From positions 682,186 through 746,185 of the forward strand of contig AZWL01000001.1 in NCBI GenBank assembly GCA_000514715.1: a stretch of DNA of 64,000 nucleotides, in the 5' to 3' direction. How positions within the stretch are numbered: position 1 is the first letter of the stretch; every line of letters starts with the position of its first letter. The position numbers and the translations under genes are program-made. Shown in pieces: positions 19,022-26,943 of this stretch. This DNA is from Streptomyces sp. CNH099 (GTDB lineage Bacteria; Actinomycetota; Actinomycetes; Streptomycetales; Streptomycetaceae). The notes under the pieces are model-generated. The model was not told where the DNA came from, made no database searches, and was given only the letters and a program-made list of their open reading frames with translations.

Positions 19022-20005
19022 GTGCGGAATCGGACCATGGGACGGCTCGGCTGGCAGGTCGGCGAGGTCGGCTACGGCATGTGGGGCATCGGCGGCGGCC
19101 CAGGCGGCTTCACCGGCTGGGACTACGACGTCGCGCCCGACTGCCTGGACCTGGCGGTGGAGCTGGGCTGCACCTTCTTCGACACCGCCTGGGTCTACGG
19201 CAGGGGGGTCAGCGAGCAGTTGCTCGCGGCGCTCCTCCGGCGGCACCCGGAGCGGCGGCTCTACACCGCGACGAAGGTGCCGCCGCGCAACCGCGAGTGG
19301 CCCCCGGGCAGGGACGACACCCTCGACGACGTCTTCCCGCCGGACCACGTACGCGAGTACGTGCACCGCAGCCTGGAGAACCTCGGCACCGACCGGATCG
19401 ACCTGCTGCAGTTCCACGTGTGGGAGGACCGCTGGGCCGGCGACGAGCGCTGGCAGCGGGTCGTCGCCGATCTCAAGGCGGAGGGCGTCATCGAGGGTTT
19501 CGGCATCAGCGTCAACCGCTGGGAGCCGGAGAACTGCATGCGGGCTCTCGACACCGGCCTCGTCGACGTCGTCCAGGTGATCTACAACATCTTCGACCAG
19601 GCGCCGGAGGACGTGCTGTTCGAGCGGGCGCAGCGCGACGGCATCGGCATCATCGCCCGCGTCCCGTTCGACGAGGGCGGGCTGACCGGCGCGCTCACCC
19701 GCCGGACGGAGTTCCCCGAAGACGACTGGCGCGCCGTCTACTTCGGCCCGGACAACCTGGGCCCGACCGTCGACCGGGCGGAGGCGCTGAAGAAGGTGCT
19801 CCCCGAGGGCGTGACGCTGCCCGAACTCGCGCTGCGCTTCATCCTCCACCACCCGGCCGTGAGCACGGTCATCCCCGGGATGCGCAGGCCCGCGCACGTG
19901 CGTGCCAACCTGGCGGTCTCCGGCGCCCCGCCGCTCGACGCCGGGCTGCTGGCCGAGCTGCGGAGGCACCGGTGGGACCGGCGGCCCACGGCCTGGTCGA
20001 TGTGA
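19022..20005 (+). CDS. Aldo/keto reductase
   Basis: 327 residues from a GTG preceded by GGAAGGGGA at six bases. The AKR tetrad is present: Asp and Tyr in FFDTAWVYGRG, Lys in YTATKVPP and His in LLQFHVWED. The C-terminal NADPH-binding region has STVIPGMRRPAHVRAN. Family members reduce aldehydes or ketones to alcohols with NADPH, in the cytoplasm. Placed directly after an A-T-R enzyme, it most likely reduces the released amino aldehyde to an amino alcohol, although these enzymes also act as dehydrogenases or on sugars. Its stop codon overlaps the sulfotransferase start by four bases. Confidence 0.85.
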   Translation: MRNRTMGRLGWQVGEVGYGMWGIGGGPGGFTGWDYDVAPDCLDLAVELGCTFFDTAWVYGRGVSEQLLAALLRRHPERRLYTATKVPPRNREWPPGRDDTLDDVFPPDHVREYVHRSLENLGTDRIDLLQFHVWEDRWAGDERWQRVVADLKAEGVIEGFGISVNRWEPENCMRALDTGLVDVVQVIYNIFDQAPEDVLFERAQRDGIGIIARVPFDEGGLTGALTRRTEFPEDDWRAVYFGPDNLGPTVDRAEALKKVLPEGVTLPELALRFILHHPAVSTVIPGMRRPAHVRANLAVSGAPPLDAGLLAELRRHRWDRRPTAWSM

Positions 20006-20751
20006 GCGGCGGCGACGGCGCGCGGGCGCGGGCGGGCGTCATCGCGCTGTGGGCGCACCCGCGCTCGGTGTCGACCGCCTTTCTGCGCATGATGGCCGAG
20101 CGCGGCGACGTCACCGTGGTGCACGAGCCGCTGGTGCTGCTCACGGACCACGGCGAGGTGGCGGTGCCGGGCGTCGGCGGCGGCACGGCCACCGTGCGGT
20201 CGTACGCGGCGCTGCTCGCGCACCTGGCCGAACTCGGCGCGGCGGGCCCGGTGTTCTTCAAGGACACGCTGGAGTACCACTACGACCACCTCTTCGCGCA
20301 CCCCGGGTCGATCGCCGGCTTCCGGCACACCTTCCTCGTCCGCGAGCCCGCGGCGACCATCGCCTCGCACCATGCCGTCAAGCCGGAGTTCGCCTGCCGC
20401 GAGGTCGGCTACGAGCACCAGTGGGCGCTGTTCCGGCTGGCGTGGCAGACCACCGGCATCCGGCCCGTGGTCGTCGCCGCCGAGCGGCTGCTCGCGGACC
20501 CGGCCGGCACGGTGGCCGCGTACTGCGCGGCGACCGGCCTGCCCTACCTGCCCGCCGCGCTGACCTGGGCGCCCGGGGAGCTGCCCCAGTGGCGGCGGAA
20601 CCGGCGCTGGCACCTGGACGCCAGCGCCAGCTCCGGCTTCGCCGCCCCGCGCGCCCGGCACGCGGTCACCGTCGCGGACGACCCGCGGCTGCGCGCGTAC
20701 TACGACCACCACCTCCCCTACTACCAGCGGCTCGTCGAACACGCCCTCTGA
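20002..20751 (+). CDS. Sulfotransferase-family protein
   Basis: 249 residues from a GTG overlapping the aldo/keto reductase stop (GTGA). The N-terminal WAHPRSVSTAFLRMM matches the 5'-phosphosulfate loop of PAPS-dependent sulfotransferases (P-R-S-x-S-T), and FLVREPAATIASHHAV matches the 3'-phosphate-binding strand-helix (R-x-P-x8-S). FFKDTLEYHYDHLF provides a likely catalytic basic patch. The protein is short but complete for this family and has no signal peptide. The expected reaction is transfer of a sulfo group from PAPS to a hydroxyl, most simply that of the amino alcohol made by the two preceding enzymes. The gene precedes the shell protein by 21 bp, so it is a cargo candidate. Confidence 0.75.
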   Translation: MSGGDGARARAGVIALWAHPRSVSTAFLRMMAERGDVTVVHEPLVLLTDHGEVAVPGVGGGTATVRSYAALLAHLAELGAAGPVFFKDTLEYHYDHLFAHPGSIAGFRHTFLVREPAATIASHHAVKPEFACREVGYEHQWALFRLAWQTTGIRPVVVAAERLLADPAGTVAAYCAATGLPYLPAALTWAPGELPQWRRNRRWHLDASASSGFAAPRARHAVTVADDPRLRAYYDHHLPYYQRLVEHAL

Positions 20752-20772
20752 CCCCGGCACAGGAGGAGAGAC

Positions 20773-21609
20773 ATGACCGCGACCGAGATCCGCAGCGCCA
20801 CCCCCGGCGAGCAGTTCGCCCGCGCCTTCCGCACCGACCCGGCGGCGGCGGAGGTCCGCTTCGACTTCACGCTCAGCGACGCCTTCCAGCCGACCGCGGA
20901 CCGCCCCCGGCTGACCGTGCGCAACCTCTTCCGCAAGCAGCGCGTCGACGCCGGGGCGCTCGTCTCCTGGTTCGAGTCCCGGCCCGGCGGCGCCGCGCCC
21001 GGCGCGCCGGGCGGGCGGCTGCGGGAGGCGGACTTCCGCTTCGACACGGCGACGTACGGCGTCGCGCCGATCGCCGGCTGGGTGCAGGTCCCCGACCGGC
21101 TCGCGGCCGAGCCGGCGGCGCTGGCGTCGTTCGTCGACCGCCGGCTGATGGTGCGCCTCGGCACCGCGGAGAACCGGGCGCTGACCGTCGGCCTGCTGAG
21201 CCACCCCGACCTGGCGCCGCTGCCGTACTCCGGCCCGTACGCGCAGGGCGTGCTGGCCGCGTTCGACGAGATCGAGCAGACCGGCGGCACCGGGCACGCG
21301 ATGATCGTCAACCCCCGGGACTACTACGGCGAGCTGGTCGGCGCCGGCAACCTGCTGACCGACCTGGCCCGGGAGAAGGTGATGATCTGCCGCAACCGGC
21401 ACGTGGCGCCCGGCCACGCGATCGTCGGCGACTTCGCGATGGCGGCGCGGCTGCTGGAGGCCGGCCACTCGGTGATCAAGGTGGCGGAGCCGCCGCCCGG
21501 CACCTTCGCCGCACCGGGCACCGCCGTGTGCGCCGAGGTCTACGAGGGCGTGGCCCTGCAGCTGCCGACGCACTTCTACCACGTGGTCCCCGGTGGGGCG
21601 GATGACTGA
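20773..21609 (+). CDS. HK97-fold encapsulin shell protein (candidate natural-product, family 3 type)
   Basis: 278 residues with the best ribosome binding site of the operon (AGGAGG six bases before ATG). It can be matched along most of its length to the mature HK97 capsid protein: LTVRNLFRKQRVDAG (N-arm entry), IAGWVQ at residue 100 versus IAHWVQ in HK97, SFVDRRLMVRLG versus SYINNRLMYGLA on the spine helix, MIVNPRDYY at 177 versus IVLNPRDWH, VGDFAMAARL near 218 versus VGGFDMASQV, and a final strand VYEGVALQLPTHFYHVV. Length is that of encapsulins forming small shells. No portal, terminase, protease or tail gene is nearby, so it is not prophage. Encapsulins of the group called family 3 have been reported inside biosynthetic gene clusters. 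Cargo and assembly are inferred. Confidence 0.82.
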   Translation: MTATEIRSATPGEQFARAFRTDPAAAEVRFDFTLSDAFQPTADRPRLTVRNLFRKQRVDAGALVSWFESRPGGAAPGAPGGRLREADFRFDTATYGVAPIAGWVQVPDRLAAEPAALASFVDRRLMVRLGTAENRALTVGLLSHPDLAPLPYSGPYAQGVLAAFDEIEQTGGTGHAMIVNPRDYYGELVGAGNLLTDLAREKVMICRNRHVAPGHAIVGDFAMAARLLEAGHSVIKVAEPPPGTFAAPGTAVCAEVYEGVALQLPTHFYHVVPGGADD

Positions 21610-22753
21610 ACAGCGGTGGGCACCCACCTTCGCCGGCCTGGTCGCCGCGCTGCTCTGCACGTTCACCGCCGTCGGCATGGTCATCCCGATCATCCCCAAA
21701 CTGGTCACGGACGAACTGGACGGCTCGGCCCTCGAGGTGGGCGTCACCTTCACCGTCTCCGGCGTGGTGGCGCTGCTGGTGCGCCCGTACGCGGGGCAGC
21801 TCGCCCAGCGCACCGGCTGCCGCCGCGTGATGCTGTTCGGCGCGGTGCTCGTCGTCGCCACCGCCGGGCTGTACGCGCTGCCGCTCGGCCTGGCCGGGCT
21901 GTACGCGGCACGGGTCCTGCTGGGCGTCGGCGAGGCGATGCTGTTCATGGCCGGATCGCTGTGGACGGTGTCCCTGGCCCCGCAGGACCGGCGGGCGCAG
22001 ATCGTCGGCTTCTACGGGCTGGCCATGTGGACCGGGTTCGCGCTGGGCCCCGTGCTGGGCGAACTGGTGCACCGGGCGGGGTCGTTCGAGGCCGTGTGGG
22101 TGGCGGTCGCCGTGCTGCCGGCCGTCGCGTTCTGCGTGATCCTCGGGCTCACCGACCGGGTGGAGCGGGGCGCCGCGGTCTCCCGCAAGCTGCTGCCGCG
22201 CTCGGCGGTGCTGCCGGGGGTGTCGCTGGCGTGCGGCTCCTTCGGGTACGCGATGGTCGCGGGCTTCGCGGCGCTGGCGATGACGGACCGGGGCGTGGCC
22301 CACGGGTCCGTCGTCGTCAGCGCGTTCGGCGCCGCGTACGTGACCGTCCGGGTCGTGGCGGGCCGGGTCCCCGACCGGGTCGGGGCCCTGCCGGTGGTGG
22401 TGTTCTCGGCGTCGGTGGAGGCGGTGGGCATGGTGCTGATCGCCTTCGCGAACGACCTGTGGCTGGCCGCGCTCGGCGCGCTGATCGCCGGCGGCGGCTT
22501 CACGCTGCTCTACCCCGCGCTCGCGCTCATCACCATCGACGCCGCGCCGGCGTCCGAACGCGGCGCCGCGCTGGGCGCCGTGACGTCGTTCTTCGACGTG
22601 GCCATCGGTCTGGCCGGGCTGATCGGCGGTGCGCTGGCGGAGGTCAGCTACACGCTGGCGTTCCTGCTGGCGGCCGGTGCCGTGCTGGGCTCGCTGTACG
22701 CGGGCACCGCCGCGGCCCGGGGCGCGCCGGCCCGGGACCCGGCGGCGGCCTGA
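21602..22753 (+). CDS. MFS transporter (probable product exporter)
   Basis: 383 residues from an ATG that overlaps the shell gene by eight bases; a GTG nine bases earlier is also possible. Twelve hydrophobic segments can be counted, starting GLVAALLCTFTAVGMVIPIIP, with the MFS loop 2-3 signature reduced to RPYAGQLAQRTGCRRVM (the G-x-L-x-D-R-x-G-R/K-R/K region). It ends the encapsulin-linked operon; the next gene is convergent 23 bp away. In this position it most likely exports the finished metabolite or a toxic intermediate. Substrate is not readable from the sequence. Confidence 0.85.
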   Translation: MTEQRWAPTFAGLVAALLCTFTAVGMVIPIIPKLVTDELDGSALEVGVTFTVSGVVALLVRPYAGQLAQRTGCRRVMLFGAVLVVATAGLYALPLGLAGLYAARVLLGVGEAMLFMAGSLWTVSLAPQDRRAQIVGFYGLAMWTGFALGPVLGELVHRAGSFEAVWVAVAVLPAVAFCVILGLTDRVERGAAVSRKLLPRSAVLPGVSLACGSFGYAMVAGFAALAMTDRGVAHGSVVVSAFGAAYVTVRVVAGRVPDRVGALPVVVFSASVEAVGMVLIAFANDLWLAALGALIAGGGFTLLYPALALITIDAAPASERGAALGAVTSFFDVAIGLAGLIGGALAEVSYTLAFLLAAGAVLGSLYAGTAAARGAPARDPAAA

Positions 22754-22776
22754 GCCGCCGGGCCGCCGGCCGGGCG

Positions 22777-23193
22777 CTACGGGGGCCAGCCCGCGGACGG
22801 GGCGTCGGAGCCCTCCCCCTCGTACCGCTCCGCGCAGCGCTTCTTCACCTCGCGCTCGACCAGCGCCCGGCCGGCGGCCTCGCCGTTCTCCCGCCGCTCC
22901 TTCCTGGCCAGCTCGACGACGTCGAGCAGGATCGTGTTCTGCCCGTCGGACAGGCCCTTCTGCTGGTAGTCCGACTGGCTGCCACCGCCGGGTTTGAGCT
23001 GGTCGTGGGCCCAGTAGGTGATCAGCCGCACGCACACGGCCTCGTGGGAGGTCGCGCTCGGGGACGGGGCGGCCGACGAGGAGGGGGACTCCTCGCCCCG
23101 GCCGGCCGTGTCGTCCGAGCCGCCGCACGCGGTCAGCGCGGCGGCGAGCACGACGGCCGGGACGAGTAACGATCGGGTTCGCGTCAACGCCAT
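22777..23193 (-). CDS. Small secreted lipoprotein of unknown function, with TTA codon
   Basis: 138 residues. Signal peptide with lipobox LTACGG (Cys23), then a Ser/Pro-rich spacer (about 30-48) and a small helical Lys/Arg/Glu-rich domain (about 50-130) with three cysteines in the whole protein (23, and two in VCVRL and KKRCAE). Codon 9 is TTA, rare in such high-G+C genomes and decoded in streptomycetes by the developmental bldA tRNA. No family recognised. It converges on the MFS gene and lies downstream of the methyltransferase operon on the same strand, separated by about 107 bp with a hairpin, so it probably has its own promoter. Confidence 0.7.
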   Translation of the reverse strand: MALTRTRSLLVPAVVLAAALTACGGSDDTAGRGEESPSSSAAPSPSATSHEAVCVRLITYWAHDQLKPGGGSQSDYQQKGLSDGQNTILLDVVELARKERRENGEAAGRALVEREVKKRCAERYEGEGSDAPSAGWPP

Positions 23194-23214
23194 GGCCCTG
23201 ACCGTAACGTGAAC

Positions 23215-23247
23215 GGGCCGCCGCGGCACCGGCGTTCGCCGCGGCCC
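23215..23247 (-). terminator. Possible terminator after the methyltransferase operon
   Basis: A G+C-rich imperfect hairpin, GGGCCGCCGCGG on the left and CCGCGGCCC on the right around a 12-nt loop, sits between the methyltransferase stop and the lipoprotein start. No U-tract is present, as is common in this type of genome. Confidence 0.35.
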
Positions 23248-23300
23248 TCCCGAAGGCGTACGGCCGCAGCGGGCCGCCGCGCGGAGCGCGTCACCGCGTC

Positions 23301-24122
23301 TTACGTGCCCCCGCGCTCGGCGATCAGCAGGGCGTAGCCTAGGGTGCCGTCGGCGACGGCGGCGCGGGCCGCGGCCAGCACCGCGGGGGCGGCGTCCAGG
23401 TCGACCCCGGCCTCGGCGAGCCGGCCCGCGGCGGTCATGCGCAGCAGGTTCAGCCGGGCTTCGATCTGGTCGATCATGCGGGTCATGGCCTGGTCGTGGC
23501 GCTCGGTGCGGACGGTGCGCAGCCCGGCCGCGGCCAGGATCTCCGCGTACTCCGCCAGCGGACGGGCGTCCGCGATGCAGGCGATCCGCGCGGCCAGGCC
23601 CGTCAGCTCGGGCGGCAGCCGGTCGGGTGCGGCGGTGACGTCGGTGATGCCGAGCCGGCCGCCCGGCTTGAGGACGCGGGCGAACTCGGCGGCGGCCCGG
23701 GCCTTGTCGGGGAAGGTGCACAGGGCGCACTCGCACACCACCGCGTCGAACACGGCGTCCGGGTGGGGCAGGTGCTCGGCGTCCCCGGTGGCGAACGCGG
23801 CCCGTTCGGCGAGGCCGGCGGCCCGGGCCGCGTCGCGGGCGAGAGCGGTGTGGGCGGGTGCGTAGTCCACCCCGTCGACGCGGACGCCGTAGGCGTCGGC
23901 GAGGAGCAGGGCGGTGGTCCCGCGGCCGGAGGCCACGTCGAGCACGCGGCGCTCCGCGGCCAGGTGCAGGCCGTCGGCGAGGCGGCGGGTGAGTGTGCTG
24001 CCGCCGGGGTGGTAGGACTCCCCGAGCAGGAGCGCGACGACGTCGGAGGAGTACGCGTCCGCGCAGCAGGCTTTGAGCGCGTCGCCGGGGAGGCCGGACC
24101 GGAGGGTGTTCCCGTCGCTCAT
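23301..24122 (-). CDS. Class I SAM-dependent methyltransferase
   Basis: 273 residues, ATG start overlapping the radical SAM stop (ATGA). Rossmann SAM-binding motif I is VLDVASGRGTTALLLA, followed by the acidic residue in VDGVDYAP, motif GDAEHLPHPDAVFD and the post-motif VLKPGGRLGITDV. Before the SAM domain is a short KACCADAYSSD segment with paired cysteines and LLGESYHPGG. The small-molecule methyltransferase fold is clear but the acceptor is not; the paired cysteines are reminiscent of thiol- or metalloid-dependent enzymes, without further support. It is the last gene of a three-gene set with a MauE-like protein and a radical SAM enzyme. Confidence 0.82.
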   Translation of the reverse strand: MSDGNTLRSGLPGDALKACCADAYSSDVVALLLGESYHPGGSTLTRRLADGLHLAAERRVLDVASGRGTTALLLADAYGVRVDGVDYAPAHTALARDAARAAGLAERAAFATGDAEHLPHPDAVFDAVVCECALCTFPDKARAAAEFARVLKPGGRLGITDVTAAPDRLPPELTGLAARIACIADARPLAEYAEILAAAGLRTVRTERHDQAMTRMIDQIEARLNLLRMTAAGRLAEAGVDLDAAPAVLAAARAAVADGTLGYALLIAERGGT

Positions 24123-25699
24123 CGGCTCTCCTCCCCGGCGGCCGTCCCGGGGGCGGTGCGGGCGGTCTTGGATCCGTACGGGGTGCTGGTGAGCCGGTCG
24201 GCCAGCGGCAGCGCGTTGGGGACGACGCCGGCGACCGGTACGCCGGACTGCTCGGCGCGGACCTGTTCGCGGTAGCCGGCGGAGTTGTAGGCGCAGAACG
24301 GGATCAGCCGCCCGTCCGGAGTGATCTCTTCCACGCAGCACTTCATCAGCTGCTTGACGTTGAGGGTGTACGGGTCCTGGAAGTCCTGGACGACGATCAT
24401 GAACGCCTTGTCGTCCAGCTGCTTCACGGCCTCGGGCAGGTCGATACCGCACGCGTCCGCGCAGTCCAGCGCCTCGGCGGTCGCGCGGAGCTGCTCCTCG
24501 GTGGTCTCGGTCCCCATGAACGCGGAGGCGGACCAGAGCTTCTCCAGCGCCTCGCGGATCCCGGCGTCGGGCATGACGCGGTTGGTGACGTAGTCGAGGT
24601 GGTCCTCGACGTTGAGGAGCCGCGGGATCGGCACAACGGTGCGGTTGCCCGGTTCGCCGTCGACGAGGAGGTAGGTGATGGCGCGGCAGGTGGGGAAGCA
24701 GCAGGGGACGGGGAAGAAGTCGCCCTGCTGGAACCACTGCGGGCGCTGCTCGTTGATCAGCCGGATCACGTCGGGGTTGGTGAGCCGGTTCAGCGGGTCG
24801 AACTCGACGTGCCGGCCGGAGTGGGTGACCGGCTGGAAGGCCACGGAGCGGACGGCGGGGTGGTCGATGCCGTACTCGATGATCGCCCCGAGCTCGTGCT
24901 CGTTCAGCCCGCGCTCGACGGCCGCGACCAGGGTGGCGGTCAGCCCGGCGGCGGCGCAGTTGTCCAGCGCGCGCTGTTTGACGGTGCGCAGGTCCCGGCC
25001 GCGGATCTCCCGGTGGGTGCGTTCGTCGAAGCCGTCGAACTGCAGGTAGATGTTCACCGACCTGCCGGGGACCCGGTTGCGTTTCCCCAGTTCGGCGACG
25101 AAGTTTCTGTCCGAGGCCAGGCGGATCCCGTTGGTGTTGAGGGTGACGTTGCGGATCGGCCGGGCCTGGGCGAGGTCGATGAAGTCGAGGATGCCCTTGT
25201 GGATGGTGGGCTCGCCACCGGAGAACATCACCACCTCCGCCTCGCCCTCGGACTCCACGAACACGTCCAGCATCCGCGCGCACTGCTCGTGGGTAATGGC
25301 GTAGCCGTCGCTCTGGTGGCCGGAGTCGGCGAAGCAGATCGGGCAGTCCAGGTTGCAGCCGGTGTTGACCTCGATGATCCCCAGACAGGCGTGCTGCTTG
25401 TGCTCCGGGCACAGCCCGCAGTCGCTCGGGCAGCCGTCCTTCACCTCGGTCTGGAAGGCCAGCGGGATCGTGCCGGGCTTGTTGAACCGGGCGGAGGCCA
25501 GGTACTCCTGCGCGTCCCCGTACACCAGGGCCTCGAACTCGCCGTGCTCGCGGCAGCGTTTCCGCAGGTACACCTTGTCCTCGCGGATGTTGACCTGGGC
25601 GTCGACGGGCGTCTTGCACATCGGGCAGACCGACTTGGTGAACTCCACGAACACTTCGTCGCGGTCCGCCTTGCGCCGCGGCGCCGGGGCCTGGGTCAT
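24119..25699 (-). CDS. Cys-rich radical SAM protein (MJ0619/tetraether-synthase-like architecture)
   Basis: 526 residues; the ATG at 25699 is chosen because GAGAGGAA lies eight bases upstream, over an in-frame ATG 13 codons earlier. The N-terminus has a zinc-ribbon-like CPMC ... CREHG pair, then CPSDCGLCPEHKQHACL, then the radical SAM motif CNLDCPICF (C-x3-C-x2-C), a GGEPT motif and several later cysteines (PVPCCFPTC, MKCC, CAY). This order of cysteine clusters is the one I know from the MJ0619/Tes group, which carries extra iron-sulfur clusters and makes C-C or C-S bonds on unactivated carbons. Partner genes are a methyltransferase and a MauE-like membrane protein. Substrate unknown; lipid or cofactor modification is possible. 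Confidence 0.75.
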   Translation of the reverse strand: MTQAPAPRRKADRDEVFVEFTKSVCPMCKTPVDAQVNIREDKVYLRKRCREHGEFEALVYGDAQEYLASARFNKPGTIPLAFQTEVKDGCPSDCGLCPEHKQHACLGIIEVNTGCNLDCPICFADSGHQSDGYAITHEQCARMLDVFVESEGEAEVVMFSGGEPTIHKGILDFIDLAQARPIRNVTLNTNGIRLASDRNFVAELGKRNRVPGRSVNIYLQFDGFDERTHREIRGRDLRTVKQRALDNCAAAGLTATLVAAVERGLNEHELGAIIEYGIDHPAVRSVAFQPVTHSGRHVEFDPLNRLTNPDVIRLINEQRPQWFQQGDFFPVPCCFPTCRAITYLLVDGEPGNRTVVPIPRLLNVEDHLDYVTNRVMPDAGIREALEKLWSASAFMGTETTEEQLRATAEALDCADACGIDLPEAVKQLDDKAFMIVVQDFQDPYTLNVKQLMKCCVEEITPDGRLIPFCAYNSAGYREQVRAEQSGVPVAGVVPNALPLADRLTSTPYGSKTARTAPGTAAGEESR

Positions 25700-25734
25700 C
25701 ACACAGTTCCTCTCGGGAGGGGGCTGGCAATCGA

Positions 25735-26193
25735 TCACCGGATGATGTGGGCGTCACGTCCCGCCGCCGTCCCGTCCCCCGGGCCCCGCGCCGCCGCCTT
25801 GCGCGCGGCGCGCAGCAGCAGCGCGGCGTACAGCAGGAGCAGTCCGTCCTGGACCAGGACGAACCAGGTCAGCCGCTGGGTGAGGTAGTTTCCGAAACAG
25901 CCGCAGTTGTCCACCGCCAGCCCCCGGGCGTACGCCTGGACGGCCAGGGCGGCCCACACCAGCGACACGGCGGTGAACACCGGGACCGGGGCGATGGCCG
26001 CCGACCGGGGGCGGGCGAGGAACCACACCCCGGACACCAGCTCCCCGGCGATCAGCAGCGCGGCGAGCACGGCCGCCGCCCCGCCGTGCACCAGGTCGTA
26101 CGCGCCGAGCAGGGAGGGCATGTCGGCGGCGGAAGCGAGCTGGCCGACGGCCATCGCCGTGTAGACGGCGCCGAGGACGAGACGGAGCACCAT
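25735..26193 (-). CDS. MauE/DoxX-like membrane protein
   Basis: 152 residues with four hydrophobic segments (VLGAVYTAMAVGQLAS, AAVLAALLIAGELVSGVWF, VFTAVSLVWAALAVQAY, FVLVQDGLLLLYAALLL). Between helices three and four is VDNCGCFG, the paired-cysteine loop typical of MauE-type proteins linked to disulfide or cofactor maturation. It is the first gene of an operon, 35 bp upstream of the radical SAM gene. It may supply electrons or thiol chemistry to the radical SAM enzyme; that is inference from adjacency and from the family. Confidence 0.75.
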   Translation of the reverse strand: MVLRLVLGAVYTAMAVGQLASAADMPSLLGAYDLVHGGAAAVLAALLIAGELVSGVWFLARPRSAAIAPVPVFTAVSLVWAALAVQAYARGLAVDNCGCFGNYLTQRLTWFVLVQDGLLLLYAALLLRAARKAAARGPGDGTAAGRDAHIIR

Positions 26194-26259
26194 ACGTACG
26201 ACGCTACGGGCGAGGGGGCGGCGGCGACAGTGAGCGTCCCCGCGTAAAGCGGCGGCCTC

Positions 26260-26826
26260 TCACCGGTGCGGCGCCGCGCGCCGTTCCGCCTCGGCCCGCA
26301 GCGAGCCGAGGGAGGCGGCGACGGTCTCCTCCCAGCGGGCGGCCACCGCCCCGCCCCACCACTGCCCGAGCCGCCACAGGTCGGTGCCCAGCTCGCCCGT
26401 GTAGGTCAGCCGGGTCCCCGCCCCGGTCTCGTCCAGCACGAACGACTCGGTCACGTGCGGCACGGGGCCGCGCACCAGGCGGAAGTCGACGCGCCCGGGC
26501 CGGGTGAAGCGGACCGTCTCCGTCGTCACCGCGCGCAGTCGCCCGCCCGCGACCGGGGTGTAGTGCTCGGCCAGCACCAGGTCGCCGCCGCGCTCCAGCA
26601 CGTGCAGCTTCTCGCGCATCGCCCGCGGGGTGCGGCCCAGGTACGGCCGGGCCACCACGTCGAACACCGTCTCCCGGGGGGCCGCGATGTCCACGGTCTG
26701 CGGGCCCAGCGGCCGGGTCCGGCGGCCCACACCGAGGTCGACGGGGACGGCCCCGGTCACCAGCCCCAGATAGCCGGCGGCCAGCGCGCCGCCCGCACCC
26801 GCGACCCAGGCCACGGCGCGCATCAT
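26260..26826 (-). CDS. SRPBCC-fold protein with N-terminal membrane helix
   Basis: 188 residues; of two adjacent ATGs the first is taken, 8 bases after GGAGG. The N-terminal VAWVAGAGGALAAGYLGLV is a membrane anchor or uncleaved signal. The rest matches the START/SRPBCC helix-grip fold: DIAAPRETVFDVVARPYLGR, a central beta-sheet region with VTETVRFTRPGRVDF, and a C-terminal long helix WEETVAASLGSLRAEAERR that would close the hydrophobic pocket. Such proteins bind hydrophobic ligands or act as cyclases. It is divergent from the GH51 gene and about 66 bp upstream of the MauE-like gene on the same strand, so it may belong to that transcript. Ligand unknown. Confidence 0.75.
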   Translation of the reverse strand: MMRAVAWVAGAGGALAAGYLGLVTGAVPVDLGVGRRTRPLGPQTVDIAAPRETVFDVVARPYLGRTPRAMREKLHVLERGGDLVLAEHYTPVAGGRLRAVTTETVRFTRPGRVDFRLVRGPVPHVTESFVLDETGAGTRLTYTGELGTDLWRLGQWWGGAVAARWEETVAASLGSLRAEAERRAAPHR

Positions 26827-26943
26827 GACGGGTCACCTCCGACCGGATCCCGGTGGTCCCTCCGCGGTACTGCCGGTCCCGATCATGCCACCGTCCGCCG
26901 GGGCCCGCCAGACCGTCGATCTGCACCGTCGTTGCGCCAGCCG

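Noticed and set aside
20773..21609. Acetoacetate decarboxylase-like or prophage capsid gene
   Set aside because: The first impression was a small decarboxylase-type enzyme, but the motif order matches HK97 capsid proteins throughout. A prophage was rejected because no portal, terminase, protease, tail or integrase gene is present and the gene is embedded in a coupled metabolic operon.
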